Assembly: GCF_029626175.1 (NCBI RefSeq) | Contig: NZ_JARUBM010000002.1 | Span: forward strand, 930,001 to 994,000 | DNA: 64,000 bases | Origin: Micromonospora sp. WMMD1082 | GTDB lineage: Bacteria; Actinomycetota; Actinomycetes; Mycobacteriales; Micromonosporaceae | Reading direction: 5' to 3' | Part shown: positions 1 through 7,601 of the stretch, piece after piece | How positions within the stretch are numbered: the first letter of the stretch is position 1 | Layout of the letters: every line of letters begins with the position of its first letter | Made by a program: the position numbers and the translations under genes | Notes under the pieces: model-generated | What the model was told of the DNA's origin: nothing | Databases searched by the model: none | Seen by the model: only the letters and a program-made list of their open reading frames with translations

Positions 1-643
1 CGCTGCGGACCTCGTAGACGATGATGCCGAGCGCCGAGAGGAACGACAGCCCGACCGCCTTGACCGGGTCGGTGTGGTGGCCGATGGCGTTGATCGCGAC
101 CGCCGCCGCCGTGCAGATCCAGATCAGCGCCCGCGCTGCGAGCGCCCGCTCCCCGGCGAGGCGCTGCTGCTGTGCGGTCAGGGCCATCGCCAGGCCCGTG
201 CCCTCGATGGCGACCGCCGCCACGACGCCGATCGGCGTGGGCAGACCGTTGATCCTGGCAGCGTCGACCTGCCCATACACGGCGCCGGCCACAGCGAGGC
301 CGTAGATCACGCCGGAGTAGACCGAGGCGGCGTTGGCCCGTACGTACTCGACGCGACGCGCGTACCACGCCGCCGTGTCCTGCCGGCGGGCCTGCCGCCG
401 CTTGCGCCTCGCCTCGCGCTTGTTCTCGCGTTCCTTGCGGCGACGCTCGGCGCGGTCAGCTTTCTGCCGATCGCGCTGGTCGTCCAGGCGCAGCCGCCCT
501 TCCTGCTCGTGAAGGCGTCGCTGCACCGCCGCGTCCTCGTCGGCGATCCGCTGCGCGCTGGCCAGCCGTTCCCGCTCAGCGGTCGCCAGCTCACGGGCGA
601 CCCGCCGGTCGGCCCTGGCCAGGTCGGTCAGGTCGGTGCTCAT
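1..643 (-). CDS. DUF2637/SpdB-like membrane protein of the mobile element (partial, runs off left edge)
   Basis: The minus strand is open from an ATG at 643 to the window edge (214 codons, no stop seen). Residues 1-105 are highly charged and probably coiled-coil (many R, K, E, Q). They are followed by about four hydrophobic segments near residues 107-124, 136-156, 170-188 and 196-210. This layout matches the DUF2637 family found on actinomycete plasmids and integrative elements, often beside spread/transfer genes; that role is family knowledge and not shown here. The start overlaps the stop of the small upstream ORF (ATGA), so the two are probably translationally coupled. The shared element promoter box lies at 881-905. 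The C-terminus is outside the window. Confidence 0.75.
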   Translation of the reverse strand, partial: MSTDLTDLARADRRVARELATAERERLASAQRIADEDAAVQRRLHEQEGRLRLDDQRDRQKADRAERRRKERENKREARRKRRQARRQDTAAWYARRVEYVRANAASVYSGVIYGLAVAGAVYGQVDAARINGLPTPIGVVAAVAIEGTGLAMALTAQQQRLAGERALAARALIWICTAAAVAINAIGHHTDPVKAVGLSFLSALGIIVYEVRS

Positions 644-750
644 CGCGCCACCGTGCCTTCCAGCACCGCGCGCGTCGGCACCGACCCTGGCAGCAGGTGG
701 TGAATCCGGGGCCGAGGGCGCGGCGGTATCGGGGCCGTAAGGTCTGTCAT
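640..750 (-). CDS. Small Pro/Arg-rich leader-positioned protein (36 aa)
   Basis: I do not recognise this protein. It begins MTDLTAPIPPRPRPRIHH, is Pro/Arg-rich and has no evident domain. A GGAGG Shine-Dalgarno lies 8 nt before the ATG at 750. Its stop overlaps the start of the DUF2637 gene (ATGA), which supports real translation and coupling. It is the first gene of an operon with a long leader (box at 881-905, hairpin at 777-813). The same leader plan precedes the small ORF upstream of the integrase. A longer reading from 867 is open but would bypass the good ribosome site. Confidence 0.5.
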   Translation of the reverse strand: MTDLTAPIPPRPRPRIHHLLPGSVPTRAVLEGTVAR

Positions 751-755
751 CAGTC

Positions 756-774
756 GGACCTCCGTTGTCCGATC
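756..774 (-). promoter_or_regulatory. Ribosome-site leader, copy 1
   Basis: The plus strand reads GGACCTCC, three bases, then GTCCGATC. In the transcript GGAC can pair with GUCC around a 7-nt loop that contains part of the GGAGG ribosome site. The same motif with the same spacing to its ATG recurs at 12679-12697. Confidence 0.5.
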
Positions 775-776
775 AA

Positions 777-813
777 GGTCCCGGCCGGTGGGTTGCCTCC
801 ACCGGCCGGGACC
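777..813 (-). repeat. Perfect 15-bp inverted repeat in operon leader
   Basis: Arms 777-791 and 799-813 are perfectly complementary (GGTCCCGGCCGGTGG), with a 7-nt loop. It lies between the promoter box and the first start codon, so it could be an attenuator or operator and not an end-of-operon terminator. There is no U-tract. Confidence 0.6.
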
Positions 814-880
814 GCCTGCGTTTACGGGCCGGATAGGGCACCAACGGTGGGTGATCATCCGGCTCATCGTGAGAGCTACG

Positions 881-905
881 GGTTATCGGCAGCGCTACGG
901 GTAAC
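881..905 (-). promoter_or_regulatory. Element promoter box R1, copy 1
   Basis: GGTTATCGGC followed by AGCGCTACGGGTAAC. Near-identical 25-mers occur at 12806-12830 and, inverted, at 9117-9141; a half copy is at 6546-6560. A second half-site, GCTACGGGTTA, starts at 875, so GCTACGGGT(A/T)A occurs twice at a 19-bp period. All copies keep one orientation relative to the downstream gene. This is probably an operator or promoter for a regulator encoded by the element. Confidence 0.6.
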
Positions 906-983
906 GCACCTGGTGTACGGTGCTCGGATTTCCCTTCCGGCAGGGGCCGGGTCGCCCTGACCGCACGCAGCGGTTGACGCCGC

Positions 984-1460
984 TCAGCGCGCCGGCGGCT
1001 GGCCGGGCGGGGGGTGGATCGGCGCGGTGAACGCCTTGACGCAGTAGCCGGAGCAGTGCTCCCGCCAGGTGGTGTCGTCGGCGTCATCGGCGTAGAGCAG
1101 GTGCCCGGTGGCCCGGCGGGTGCCGAGCCGATATCCGGCGGCGCGAAGCCGGGTGGCGGCGTCGGCGCGACTGATGACGCGCCAGCCCTCCGTGTACAAC
1201 ACGGCCTCCACCTCGGCCGTCGTCCGCCGGGCGAAGGGATGCCCGGCCGGCAGCGGTACCGGCGTGGTCGCCTCCAGCAACCTGAACCCGCGGGCCGGGA
1301 CCGGGCCGTTGTCGTGGTGGGGACGGATGCCGATCAGGCCGGCGGCCCCGGTCGGCAGGTGCAGCCACACCTCACCGAGGTCGGCGGCAGCGAGCGGGTC
1401 ACCGGGCCAACCGCCGAGGCGGCCGGCACCGTCGAGGTGGCTTGTCACGCGCGTTGTCAT
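984..1460 (-). CDS. Hypothetical element protein (158 aa)
   Basis: No family recognised. The start at 1460 (MTTRVTSHLDG) is preceded by GGAG about 8 nt upstream; the reading frame is open further up to 1559 but without a ribosome site. The protein is soluble in appearance, with no membrane segment, and ends in a Pro-rich tail. It contains CSGYC near residues 140-144. Box R2 (1517-1532) lies 56 nt upstream, overlapping the end of the transglycosylase-like gene, so it is probably transcribed separately from the modification operon. Confidence 0.55.
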   Translation of the reverse strand: MTTRVTSHLDGAGRLGGWPGDPLAAADLGEVWLHLPTGAAGLIGIRPHHDNGPVPARGFRLLEATTPVPLPAGHPFARRTTAEVEAVLYTEGWRVISRADAATRLRAAGYRLGTRRATGHLLYADDADDTTWREHCSGYCVKAFTAPIHPPPGQPPAR

Positions 1461-1516
1461 GAGGTCTCTCCACAAGGACTTGACGTCGGGGGCCGGCAGC
1501 ACCACTCCGATATGAG

Positions 1517-1532
1517 TTGTAATGATACCGCA
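1517..1532 (-). promoter_or_regulatory. Element promoter box R2, copy a
   Basis: TTGTAATGATACCGCA, identical over 16 bases to 8581-8596 and 14/16 to 7578-7593. On the transcribed strand it contains TATCAT, a possible -10. It lies 56 nt upstream of the start at 1460; copy c lies 55 nt upstream of its start. Confidence 0.55.
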
Positions 1533-1533
1533 A

Positions 1534-2769
1534 TTAGTCAGTGTTGCCGCCCGGATCATCGAAAAGCGTGAGCTGGTCGGGGTGCGGAGCCCGAGGCCGG
1601 GAGCGCCAGGCCAGCGCGCTACGCCGGTTACTCGCCGGCGCCACGGGCGGGATCGACGGCAGGTCGACCAGCGGTGTCGACGGAGCGGACGGCGCGCGTG
1701 CGGCGTACCGAAGGGCGTCCATCACCTCCTCCCGGTAGACCAGGGCGTAGCGAAAGCAGTTGCGGCAGTCGGTGGGAACTCGGCAGCCAGTCAGCGGGTC
1801 CGGACGGCTCAGGTGCGTGCAACCTGGGAGGCGGATGCGTTCCCGTCGGGCGGTGGCGGACCAGGCTTGGCTGTCGGAGCTGGCCAGCAGCGGGCCGACG
1901 AGCCGTAGCGCGTTGATGCTCACGCCGAATCCGTGCATCCGCATGCCGAGCGGCGCGAGGGTGCCCAGGACGCGGGCAACCTCGCGCTGGGAGCCGCGCC
2001 GGCACAGGCTGCCGACACCAACGCGCATGCCGGCCAGGTCCACCCCCGCGGCCTGGTACATGTGGTGGTGCTCGACGTACTCCCACGGATGCCACCCCTG
2101 CAAGGTCGGCAGCCACGGGACGTGGGGAAACTGTTCGGCCAGGTAGAGGTAGTTGGTCAGGGCCGCTTCCTGGTGCTCCCGGACGGTGGCTCCGGTGCGG
2201 CGCAGGCACTGCGGTTCGCAGGGCCAGTCCTGGATGCCGACGACATCGGGCGGTCCCACGTCCTCCTGGAAGCGGGTCCACATGGCCCCGTACTCGTCCG
2301 GGTGCGCGAACCAGGGATGTCCCTCCGGGTCGGCGCGCAGGATCAGCGCTGCGTAGGCGCCGGAGTCGCCGGCCCACGGTCCCCCGTTCATCCGGACCGG
2401 GAAGTCGTCGCCGCGCCGCCGGTAGCGGGCCAGGGTTGTCGCCGAGAGGAACAGCGGCACTGGTGAGTCGTTCAGCCAATGGGGATGCCCCACCCCGAGG
2501 TAGAAGGTGGCCCGGCGCGCGGCGTCGGAATGGAACTCGCTGACGGTCCAGGGAGTGACCGGCCCCCAGGGCGTGTCCAGCCGGTCGGGGCCGAGGCCGA
2601 ACCGGGCCACGTGTACGTCCCAGCGGGCGCGACGCTCCTGCATCATTGGTGGCGGTGGGGGCCACTGCGTCAAGTTCTGCTTCCGCAGGAACGCCAGCAG
2701 TTCGTCAGCTCGTCGCGGGGAGACACCGGCGGCTGGGACGGTGGCGCGGCGGATCGTGTCGACGGTCAT
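1534..2769 (-). CDS. DpdA/TGT-like DNA or tRNA guanine transglycosylase homologue
   Basis: This 411-aa protein resembles the queuine tRNA-ribosyltransferase-like proteins that include DpdA, which exchanges guanine in DNA for a 7-deazaguanine. Visible features are GDSGAY at residues 134-139 (the TGT DSGG region, general-base Asp), GMRVGVGSLCRR at 247-258, MHGFGV at 278-283 and SDSQAWS near 298 (candidate nucleophile Asp299). A Cys cluster at C317, C329, C335 and C338 fits the TGT zinc site. Residues 399-403 (QLTLF) resemble a beta-clamp peptide. The ATG at 2769 overlaps the methyltransferase stop (ATGA). The DNA substrate is inferred from the neighbours; a tRNA substrate is the alternative. 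No preQ0 synthesis genes are in the window, so any deazaguanine would have to come from elsewhere. Confidence 0.75.
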   Translation of the reverse strand: MTVDTIRRATVPAAGVSPRRADELLAFLRKQNLTQWPPPPPMMQERRARWDVHVARFGLGPDRLDTPWGPVTPWTVSEFHSDAARRATFYLGVGHPHWLNDSPVPLFLSATTLARYRRRGDDFPVRMNGGPWAGDSGAYAALILRADPEGHPWFAHPDEYGAMWTRFQEDVGPPDVVGIQDWPCEPQCLRRTGATVREHQEAALTNYLYLAEQFPHVPWLPTLQGWHPWEYVEHHHMYQAAGVDLAGMRVGVGSLCRRGSQREVARVLGTLAPLGMRMHGFGVSINALRLVGPLLASSDSQAWSATARRERIRLPGCTHLSRPDPLTGCRVPTDCRNCFRYALVYREEVMDALRYAARAPSAPSTPLVDLPSIPPVAPASNRRSALAWRSRPRAPHPDQLTLFDDPGGNTD

Positions 2770-3869
2770 GCCGGCGCTCCGGCCGGCGCGTCGAAGAGCG
2801 TGAGCTGCTCGGTCTCGGGCCGGATGACGGGCACGACCTCGGCAAGGATGCGTCCCATGGTGAAGCGCAAGCTCTCCGCGTTCAGGTCTCCGCCGTAGAA
2901 GCGTCGCCCGTCCTGGAGGGCTGCGATGGCGGTGGTGCCCGAGCCGAGGAACGGGTCCGCGACCAGATGGTCGAGGTCGGTGGTGGCCCGGATCACCCGG
3001 GACACCAGCGCCGGGTGTAGCGAGTTGTCGTAGCGCAGGAGGTTCCGGCGGCGCTGCTCGGGGATGTCGGTCCACAGGTCCGTGGCGTAGATCTGCCCGG
3101 TACGGCCTCGGGGCATCTCCGGCGGAAGGTGGAACACCCGGGCGGGTTCGGTGAGCGATCCCTTGCACAGCAGCGTCACCCGATGGTGTTGGTGGACGAA
3201 GCGGCGCCGGGTGTAGAGACCGAATCGGCGCGCGACGGCGATCGAGTTGACGTAGGTGAGCCCGGCGTCTTCGGCCGTCACCTGGACCCGCGCTGCCTGC
3301 TGAGCGCCGGTGACTACCGCGAGGTAGCCGCCAGGACGAAGCGCCGCGCTGGCCGCCCCGATCCACTCCGAGGTGAACGCGGCGTACTCGGCCGGGTCAA
3401 CGTCCACGTATCCCGGCATCACCTGGTCATGGTTCCGGCCGTACGTGCGCCGGTAGGCAGAGCGGTGGTCACCTCGGCCCAGCGCCCACGGCGGGTCAGC
3501 GACAATGAGGTCGATCGGCTCGTCCGCCTCGCGCAGCACGGTGGCAGCCGCGCCGAGCACCAGCTCGACGTGCGACGGGTCGGCGGGCAGCCAGATCAGC
3601 AGCGCCCGGTGCGGCCGGGTGGTCGAGCCTTCGATCAGCCAGGCGGCTTTTCCGGTACCCGCCGGGCGGGCGCGGCCCTGTCGCTTGAAGGCGTGCAGCG
3701 CCGAGCGCAGCCGCCGCTTGTACTGGGCCTGCCCGTCCTGGATGATCCGGCGGCCGTCCGCCCGGTCGGCCAGGCCCGCCTGCTCGGCCAGCCGGTACAG
3801 TTCGGGCAGGGTGTAGCAGCCACGTTCCAGGGTGCGCAGCAGGTCGGCTTCGGTGCGCAGCGGGTTCAC
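2766..3869 (-). CDS. DNA methyltransferase, N6-adenine/N4-cytosine type
   Basis: This 367-aa SAM-dependent DNA methylase has the catalytic motif DPPW at residues 125-128. The SAM-binding motif DPFLGSGTT follows at 305-313, the order seen in beta-class N4/N6 enzymes (PF01555-like). The N-terminal 90 residues look like a helical recognition or winged-helix region. Residues 355-359 near the C-terminus are QLTLF, a sliding-clamp-type peptide. The GTG start at 3869 overlaps the Mom-like stop (GTGA); the longer frame from 4031 lies inside the Mom-like gene and is rejected. There is no restriction partner nearby, so it is an orphan enzyme probably working with its two overlapping neighbours. Its target sequence cannot be read from the DNA. 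Confidence 0.88.
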   Translation of the reverse strand: MNPLRTEADLLRTLERGCYTLPELYRLAEQAGLADRADGRRIIQDGQAQYKRRLRSALHAFKRQGRARPAGTGKAAWLIEGSTTRPHRALLIWLPADPSHVELVLGAAATVLREADEPIDLIVADPPWALGRGDHRSAYRRTYGRNHDQVMPGYVDVDPAEYAAFTSEWIGAASAALRPGGYLAVVTGAQQAARVQVTAEDAGLTYVNSIAVARRFGLYTRRRFVHQHHRVTLLCKGSLTEPARVFHLPPEMPRGRTGQIYATDLWTDIPEQRRRNLLRYDNSLHPALVSRVIRATTDLDHLVADPFLGSGTTAIAALQDGRRFYGGDLNAESLRFTMGRILAEVVPVIRPETEQLTLFDAPAGAPA

Positions 3870-4735
3870 AGAGTCACCGCCGGGTCGGTGGCGAGCGGGT
3901 AGGGCAGTTCGACCAGGCCGATCGGGCAGCGCCTGCGCCAGCCCCTGTCCCCCACCGGCCAGGCGAAGCGGTGGCAGCCGCGATGACGGACCCGTCGAGC
4001 GCCGATCTGGGCGAGCGCGAGTTCCAGCCACTCGCCGGGGGTCAGGTCCATACCGGCCCGCGCGTAATCGGCCACCAGCTCGGGCAGAGGTCGGGCGCGC
4101 AGCGCCAGGAGCCGAGCCCGGACGCCGGCAGCCCCGCGCTCCCCGGCGCGCACCTTCTGCGCCGCTCGGGCCGTCAGTACGGTGCCGTCCGGCAGGATCG
4201 TGATGGTCCTGGCGGTCCCCCGCCCCAGGTATCTTCCGCGAGTCACGCGGTACACGTGCCCGATGTGGCCGGGCATGAGGAGTTCCCCGGCTAGGATCCG
4301 GGGCATCGGGTCGGAGAAGGCGACGAGCCCCCGAATGCCCTGATCGGCGGCGAGCCGGAACAGCCGGCCCAGCAGCCAGCTTTCGGCGTTGGACGGCACC
4401 TCATCGAGCAGGACGAGGCGGCTGATCTCGGCAGCCCGGCCGGGGCCGAGGGTGGGGAACGGCTTGGTCAGCACGGCGGGGTGCATCGGCACGCCGAGCA
4501 CGACCGCCCCGACCAGATGGTCGCCTTCGAGCAGCCCGAAGGACATCCGGGCGGCGGGAAAGCTCTTGCTGTAGTGGTGCTCGGCGACGAACCGGCGGGC
4601 CGCAGCCTCCGGTACCGGTTCCAGCCGGTAGCGGCGGTGGTCGAAGCCGCCCTCGTGCACCGGCCGCCAGGTGTGGTTCCCGCCCCGCCATCGCTGGCAG
4701 AAGGCAGGGTCGAACAGGGAGAGTTGTTTAAGCAT
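3866..4735 (-). CDS. Mom-like (adenine methylcarbamoylation family) DNA modification protein
   Basis: This 289-aa protein resembles the phage Mu Mom family, GNAT-fold enzymes that hypermodify adenine in DNA and block restriction. Family-like segments are AEHHYSKSFP (51-60), EISRLVLLDEVPSNAESW (103-120), LVAFSDP (137-143) and GHVYRVTRGRYLG (159-171). The N-terminus carries QLSLF at residues 4-8, a beta-clamp-like peptide. The ATG at 4735 has a GGGGA site; the frame is open to 4933 but that extension is low-complexity. It overlaps the downstream methyltransferase by four bases and follows the ParB-like gene by 136 bp. Mu Mom itself acts without a transglycosylase, so the three-gene combination is unusual. 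Acceptor base and added group are unknown. Confidence 0.8.
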   Translation of the reverse strand: MLKQLSLFDPAFCQRWRGGNHTWRPVHEGGFDHRRYRLEPVPEAAARRFVAEHHYSKSFPAARMSFGLLEGDHLVGAVVLGVPMHPAVLTKPFPTLGPGRAAEISRLVLLDEVPSNAESWLLGRLFRLAADQGIRGLVAFSDPMPRILAGELLMPGHIGHVYRVTRGRYLGRGTARTITILPDGTVLTARAAQKVRAGERGAAGVRARLLALRARPLPELVADYARAGMDLTPGEWLELALAQIGARRVRHRGCHRFAWPVGDRGWRRRCPIGLVELPYPLATDPAVTL

Positions 4736-4871
4736 GGTGTGTCCCCGTGCATCTGTTCGAGGGGTGTGAGCGGGCGGGTCGCCGCCCTGGGCAGGTCGAC
4801 CTGGGCGCCATTGGCGCGTCGCTGGGTCCTTCGGTCGCCGCCGTCCGGCGGCGGCCGTAGGGTCGCGTCGG

Positions 4872-6452
4872 CTATGCCTCGTCGGCAGCGAGGGTTGCGG
4901 GGTTGGTGTCGGTGGCCGGCAGCGGTGACTCACCGCATGCCCGCAGCTCGACCGTGGACAGCTCGTACCCGTTGGCTTCGAGGTAGCGCAGGTAGCGGGT
5001 GGTGCTGTCGCTGACGGTGCGCCACGAGTTGCGGCTCGTCGCTTCCTCGTACGCGGCGAGCAGCAGGCCCAGCGCGATCATCTGGGCGCGCTCGTCGCTG
5101 GCCTTGCCGACGAGTTCGACCATCGCCGGGGCTCGCCGGCCGAGCGTGGGAGCCTGGTCCGGCAGCCCGAGCAGGTCATGGGCCAGCCGGTTGCCGCCGG
5201 TCAGCGCCGACGTGACGGCGTGGTCGGTGCGGGCGAGGCTGCCGGCGATGAAACCTGCGGCCGTCTTCGGCGCGGTCTTGCGGGCGAGGAACGTGCGTAG
5301 CCAGTTCCGGCGTACCGTCTCGGCGCTGTCCCACGCCTTGTTGGACTGGATCACGTCACGGCGCTGGGCGCGGGCTTCCTCCCGTTCGGCGTCGGTCATC
5401 TCCGCGACGGTCTTGCGCCCGCTGCCGGAGTCGTGCCCCCGCCAGCGCAGTGCGTGTCCGTGGGCGGCGAAGTCGGTGCACACGTACTCAGGCACCCAGA
5501 TCCGGTACGGGCGAGCAGGCTCCGGCTCCTGCGCGTCCTCGTCTGCCTCGGTCGACGTGTCATCGCCCCACGGGTCCTCCTCCTCCTCCTCGGCGTCGCC
5601 CTCGTCCGGGTGGACCCATTCGTCGTCGAGAAAGGCAGCGTGCCCGGGGCACGATGCGTGGTTCTCTTCGGTGAGCTGTTCCTCGCCGTGCTTCAGCTCC
5701 GACAGCCGCTTGACCTTCTCGTCGTTCCACGCCGGCCGGTCGACCACGCTGATCCCGGCGGCAGCGAGGGCAGCGGCAGTCTCGGCCTTCGCCGCCTCCT
5801 CCGCGCGAGCGTCACGCAACTTCTGCGCCTCGTGGTCGAACCCGCCGCGCTGGGCGGCGACCACGAGCTGCTTGACCGCCTCCGCGTCGTCCTCGAACTC
5901 CGCGACCACCGCGGCCTGGTCGATGGTGAGGAACTCCCACCGTTGCGTCGCCCCCCGAGCGAGCTTGCTGCGAGCCACCGACAGCGCCTTGTCGACCACG
6001 GGCCGGCTCGTGGACATCCGCTTGGCGATCTCCCCGGCCGGGACACCGCACAGGGCGAGCTGGTCGTACGCGGCTACACGCTCAGCGACGGTGAGGGGTT
6101 CCCGGTGATCGTTCTCGTTCACCTGGTCGGTCAGCCGGTCGGCCTCGTCCGGCTTCGGAACGACCATCACCCGTACCCACGGGCGCTGGGCTTGCACGGC
6201 CGCCAGGGTCCGGCGTTGCCCGCGCAGCACCACAAGGCGGCCGTTGTCGTCGCGGTAGGCGATGACCGGCTCCAGAACGCCACGCTGGCGGACGTTGTCG
6301 ACGTAGGTCTTGCGCAACCGGGGGTCCAGGCGCACGTTGGCGCCCACGACCAGGGTCGCGGGGTCGACGCGGAGTAGCTCCTCCTCGAACTCCTCGTCAT
6401 CGAGGGCATGAGGTGCCGTGGCCGTGGCCGTCGTGGGAGCAGAGAGCGTCAC
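4872..6452 (-). CDS. ParB/RepB-like DNA-binding protein
   Basis: This 526-aa protein has an N-terminal ParB-like domain (about residues 28-110) with GQRR, the counterpart of the ParB GxRR nucleotide motif. A helix-turn-helix region follows around VPAGEIAKRMSTSRPVVDKAL. The middle is very acidic (DAEEEEEDPWGDD), and the C-terminus is a helical region unlike chromosomal ParB. No ParA gene is in the window. I chose the GTG at 6452 because GGAAGG lies upstream; a GTG at 6491 in frame is an alternative. A half copy of box R1 lies at 6546-6560. It is probably the first gene of the modification operon, and could serve partition, replication or targeting of the modification enzymes. Confidence 0.75.
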   Translation of the reverse strand: MTLSAPTTATATAPHALDDEEFEEELLRVDPATLVVGANVRLDPRLRKTYVDNVRQRGVLEPVIAYRDDNGRLVVLRGQRRTLAAVQAQRPWVRVMVVPKPDEADRLTDQVNENDHREPLTVAERVAAYDQLALCGVPAGEIAKRMSTSRPVVDKALSVARSKLARGATQRWEFLTIDQAAVVAEFEDDAEAVKQLVVAAQRGGFDHEAQKLRDARAEEAAKAETAAALAAAGISVVDRPAWNDEKVKRLSELKHGEEQLTEENHASCPGHAAFLDDEWVHPDEGDAEEEEEDPWGDDTSTEADEDAQEPEPARPYRIWVPEYVCTDFAAHGHALRWRGHDSGSGRKTVAEMTDAEREEARAQRRDVIQSNKAWDSAETVRRNWLRTFLARKTAPKTAAGFIAGSLARTDHAVTSALTGGNRLAHDLLGLPDQAPTLGRRAPAMVELVGKASDERAQMIALGLLLAAYEEATSRNSWRTVSDSTTRYLRYLEANGYELSTVELRACGESPLPATDTNPATLAADEA

Positions 6453-6545
6453 GGTGAAGGTCCTTCCAAGGGATGTACGAGCAGCGGGCACGGCTGGCCC
6501 ACCGCGTCGGAGGCGGTTGGTGAAAGGGGTGGTATGGCGACGAGC

Positions 6546-6560
6546 GGCGCTACGGGTAGC
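6546..6560 (-). promoter_or_regulatory. Element promoter box R1, half copy 2
   Basis: GGCGCTACGGGTAGC matches the right half of the box seen at 881, 9117 and 12806, in the same orientation relative to its gene. The left half is poorly conserved. It lies 93 nt upstream of the ParB-like start. Confidence 0.45.
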
Positions 6561-6676
6561 CGCAGCGGCTACGCTGGCCGGTGCGGACCGTCTGGCGGTA
6601 CGTCGGGCTCGGGTTGTAGCGGCTTGGAGCCCCGGTGGCCGGCCCGCGTGTCACGAGACCGCGCGGGCCGGCGCTG

Positions 6677-7039
6677 TCACCTCCGGCGCAACGGAGTCTC
6701 CAGCTCGCACTGACTGATCAGTTGCTGTCCCAGCCACGTACGAATCTGGTACCGGGCCAGCCCATCGACAGCGGGTAGCTCGATGGTCTCCACGTCGACC
6801 GGCACCAGTTCGTCGGCCAGCCGGACGTAGGCAGCGACCAGCGCGTCACGGCTGCCGGGGCCACCCAGACGTCGAGAGATCTCCGCGTGGGCGACCGCCC
6901 GCACGCTTCCGATGAGGAGGCCGGAGTCGGGGCGCAGCGTGGTCAGGATGATGTAGGTCACGGACTGCCGGGTGGGCGTGGGATTCTCGTCCGGCACGAG
7001 GCCCGGGTTCCCGGCGTCGCCCGGCTGCTGGCCGGTCAC
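6677..7039 (-). CDS. Hypothetical element protein (120 aa)
   Basis: No family recognised. It starts at GTG 7039, overlapping the stop of the upstream gene (GTGA), so the pair is probably translationally coupled. The product is a small, probably soluble protein with a mixed alpha/beta pattern; the segment SVTYIILTTLRPDSGLLIGSV is hydrophobic but contains charged and polar breaks, so I do not call it a membrane span. The gap to the ParB-like promoter box is about 115 bp. Confidence 0.55.
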   Translation of the reverse strand: MTGQQPGDAGNPGLVPDENPTPTRQSVTYIILTTLRPDSGLLIGSVRAVAHAEISRRLGGPGSRDALVAAYVRLADELVPVDVETIELPAVDGLARYQIRTWLGQQLISQCELETPLRRR

Positions 7040-7365
7040 TGCGCACCGCCGGGCTGTTCGCCATCGGTCATGGTCTCCGCTGCCGCCTCAGCCGGCTCAG
7101 GTGAGTGGGCTGGCGGGGCGAGCAGGAACGTCTGTCCGCCGGACAGGTCCAGGACCGTGCCGGTGTCGGTGACGACGTTGTACCGGGTGCGTCGGCCGGA
7201 GAGGGCCTGCTTGTCGAGGACGGTCGCAGCGGTCGCGCCGGTCTTGACCCGGCTCGGGTGCCAGGTGCCCGGGTTACGGGTCGATGCCTTGGTCGCGTCG
7301 TCGGTGATGAGGATTCGATCGCCCCGCGTCAAGCGGGTCGTGGTCTTCTTTCCTTGGGCAGTCAC
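7036..7365 (-). CDS. Hypothetical element protein (109 aa)
   Basis: No family recognised. The likely start is the GTG at 7365 (MTAQGKKTTTRLTRGDRI) with GGAAG upstream; the frame is open to 7440 without a ribosome site. A basic N-terminus and short beta-rich stretches (DRILITDD, YNVVTDTGTVLDL) suggest a small SH3- or KOW-like barrel, which is inference only. The C-terminal 30 residues are Ala/Pro/Glu-rich. It is first of a two-gene unit with the gene ending at 6677. Box R2 copy b lies 212 bp upstream with two hairpins in between. Confidence 0.5.
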   Translation of the reverse strand: MTAQGKKTTTRLTRGDRILITDDATKASTRNPGTWHPSRVKTGATAATVLDKQALSGRRTRYNVVTDTGTVLDLSGGQTFLLAPPAHSPEPAEAAAETMTDGEQPGGAQ

Positions 7366-7466
7366 GGAGCTTCCTTCGATCAATCTGGCGGTTGTCGATG
7401 ACGACGTGCGCCAGGTGGTAGCGACACCCGAGGGCCACACGTCGAAGAGTCAGGGTCGGTGCGAGT

Positions 7467-7524
7467 CCGGCGAGGCGATTCGCCGGAAGGAAGCCACGGG
7501 TCCGAGCGGCCGGGCACCCGTGGC
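7467..7524 (-). repeat. Two hairpins in a 5' leader
   Basis: The first hairpin has arms CCGGCGA (7467-7473) and TCGCCGG (7480-7486). The second has GCCACGGGT (7493-7501) and ACCCGTGGC (7516-7524). They fall between box R2 (7578) and the gene starting at 7365, in a 236-bp stretch (7366-7601) without a convincing gene. Confidence 0.45.
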
Positions 7525-7577
7525 CTCTCCTCGTCGCGCCGCAAGCGACGCTGGTCGTCGCCAACCCACCTCGCTAC

Positions 7578-7593
7578 TTGCAATGATGCCGCA
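7578..7593 (-). promoter_or_regulatory. Element promoter box R2, copy b
   Basis: TTGCAATGATGCCGCA, 14/16 to copies a and c, followed by TTAG as the others are followed by ATTAG or TCAG. It lies upstream of the 7365/7039 gene pair. Confidence 0.5.
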
Positions 7594-7601
7594 TTAGGCT
7601 T

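Noticed and set aside
7395..7490. tRNA-like segments (a D-arm-like GGTGGTAGCG and a T-arm-like hairpin).
   Set aside because: No acceptor stem or anticodon arm can be built, and the T-loop departs from the TTC consensus.
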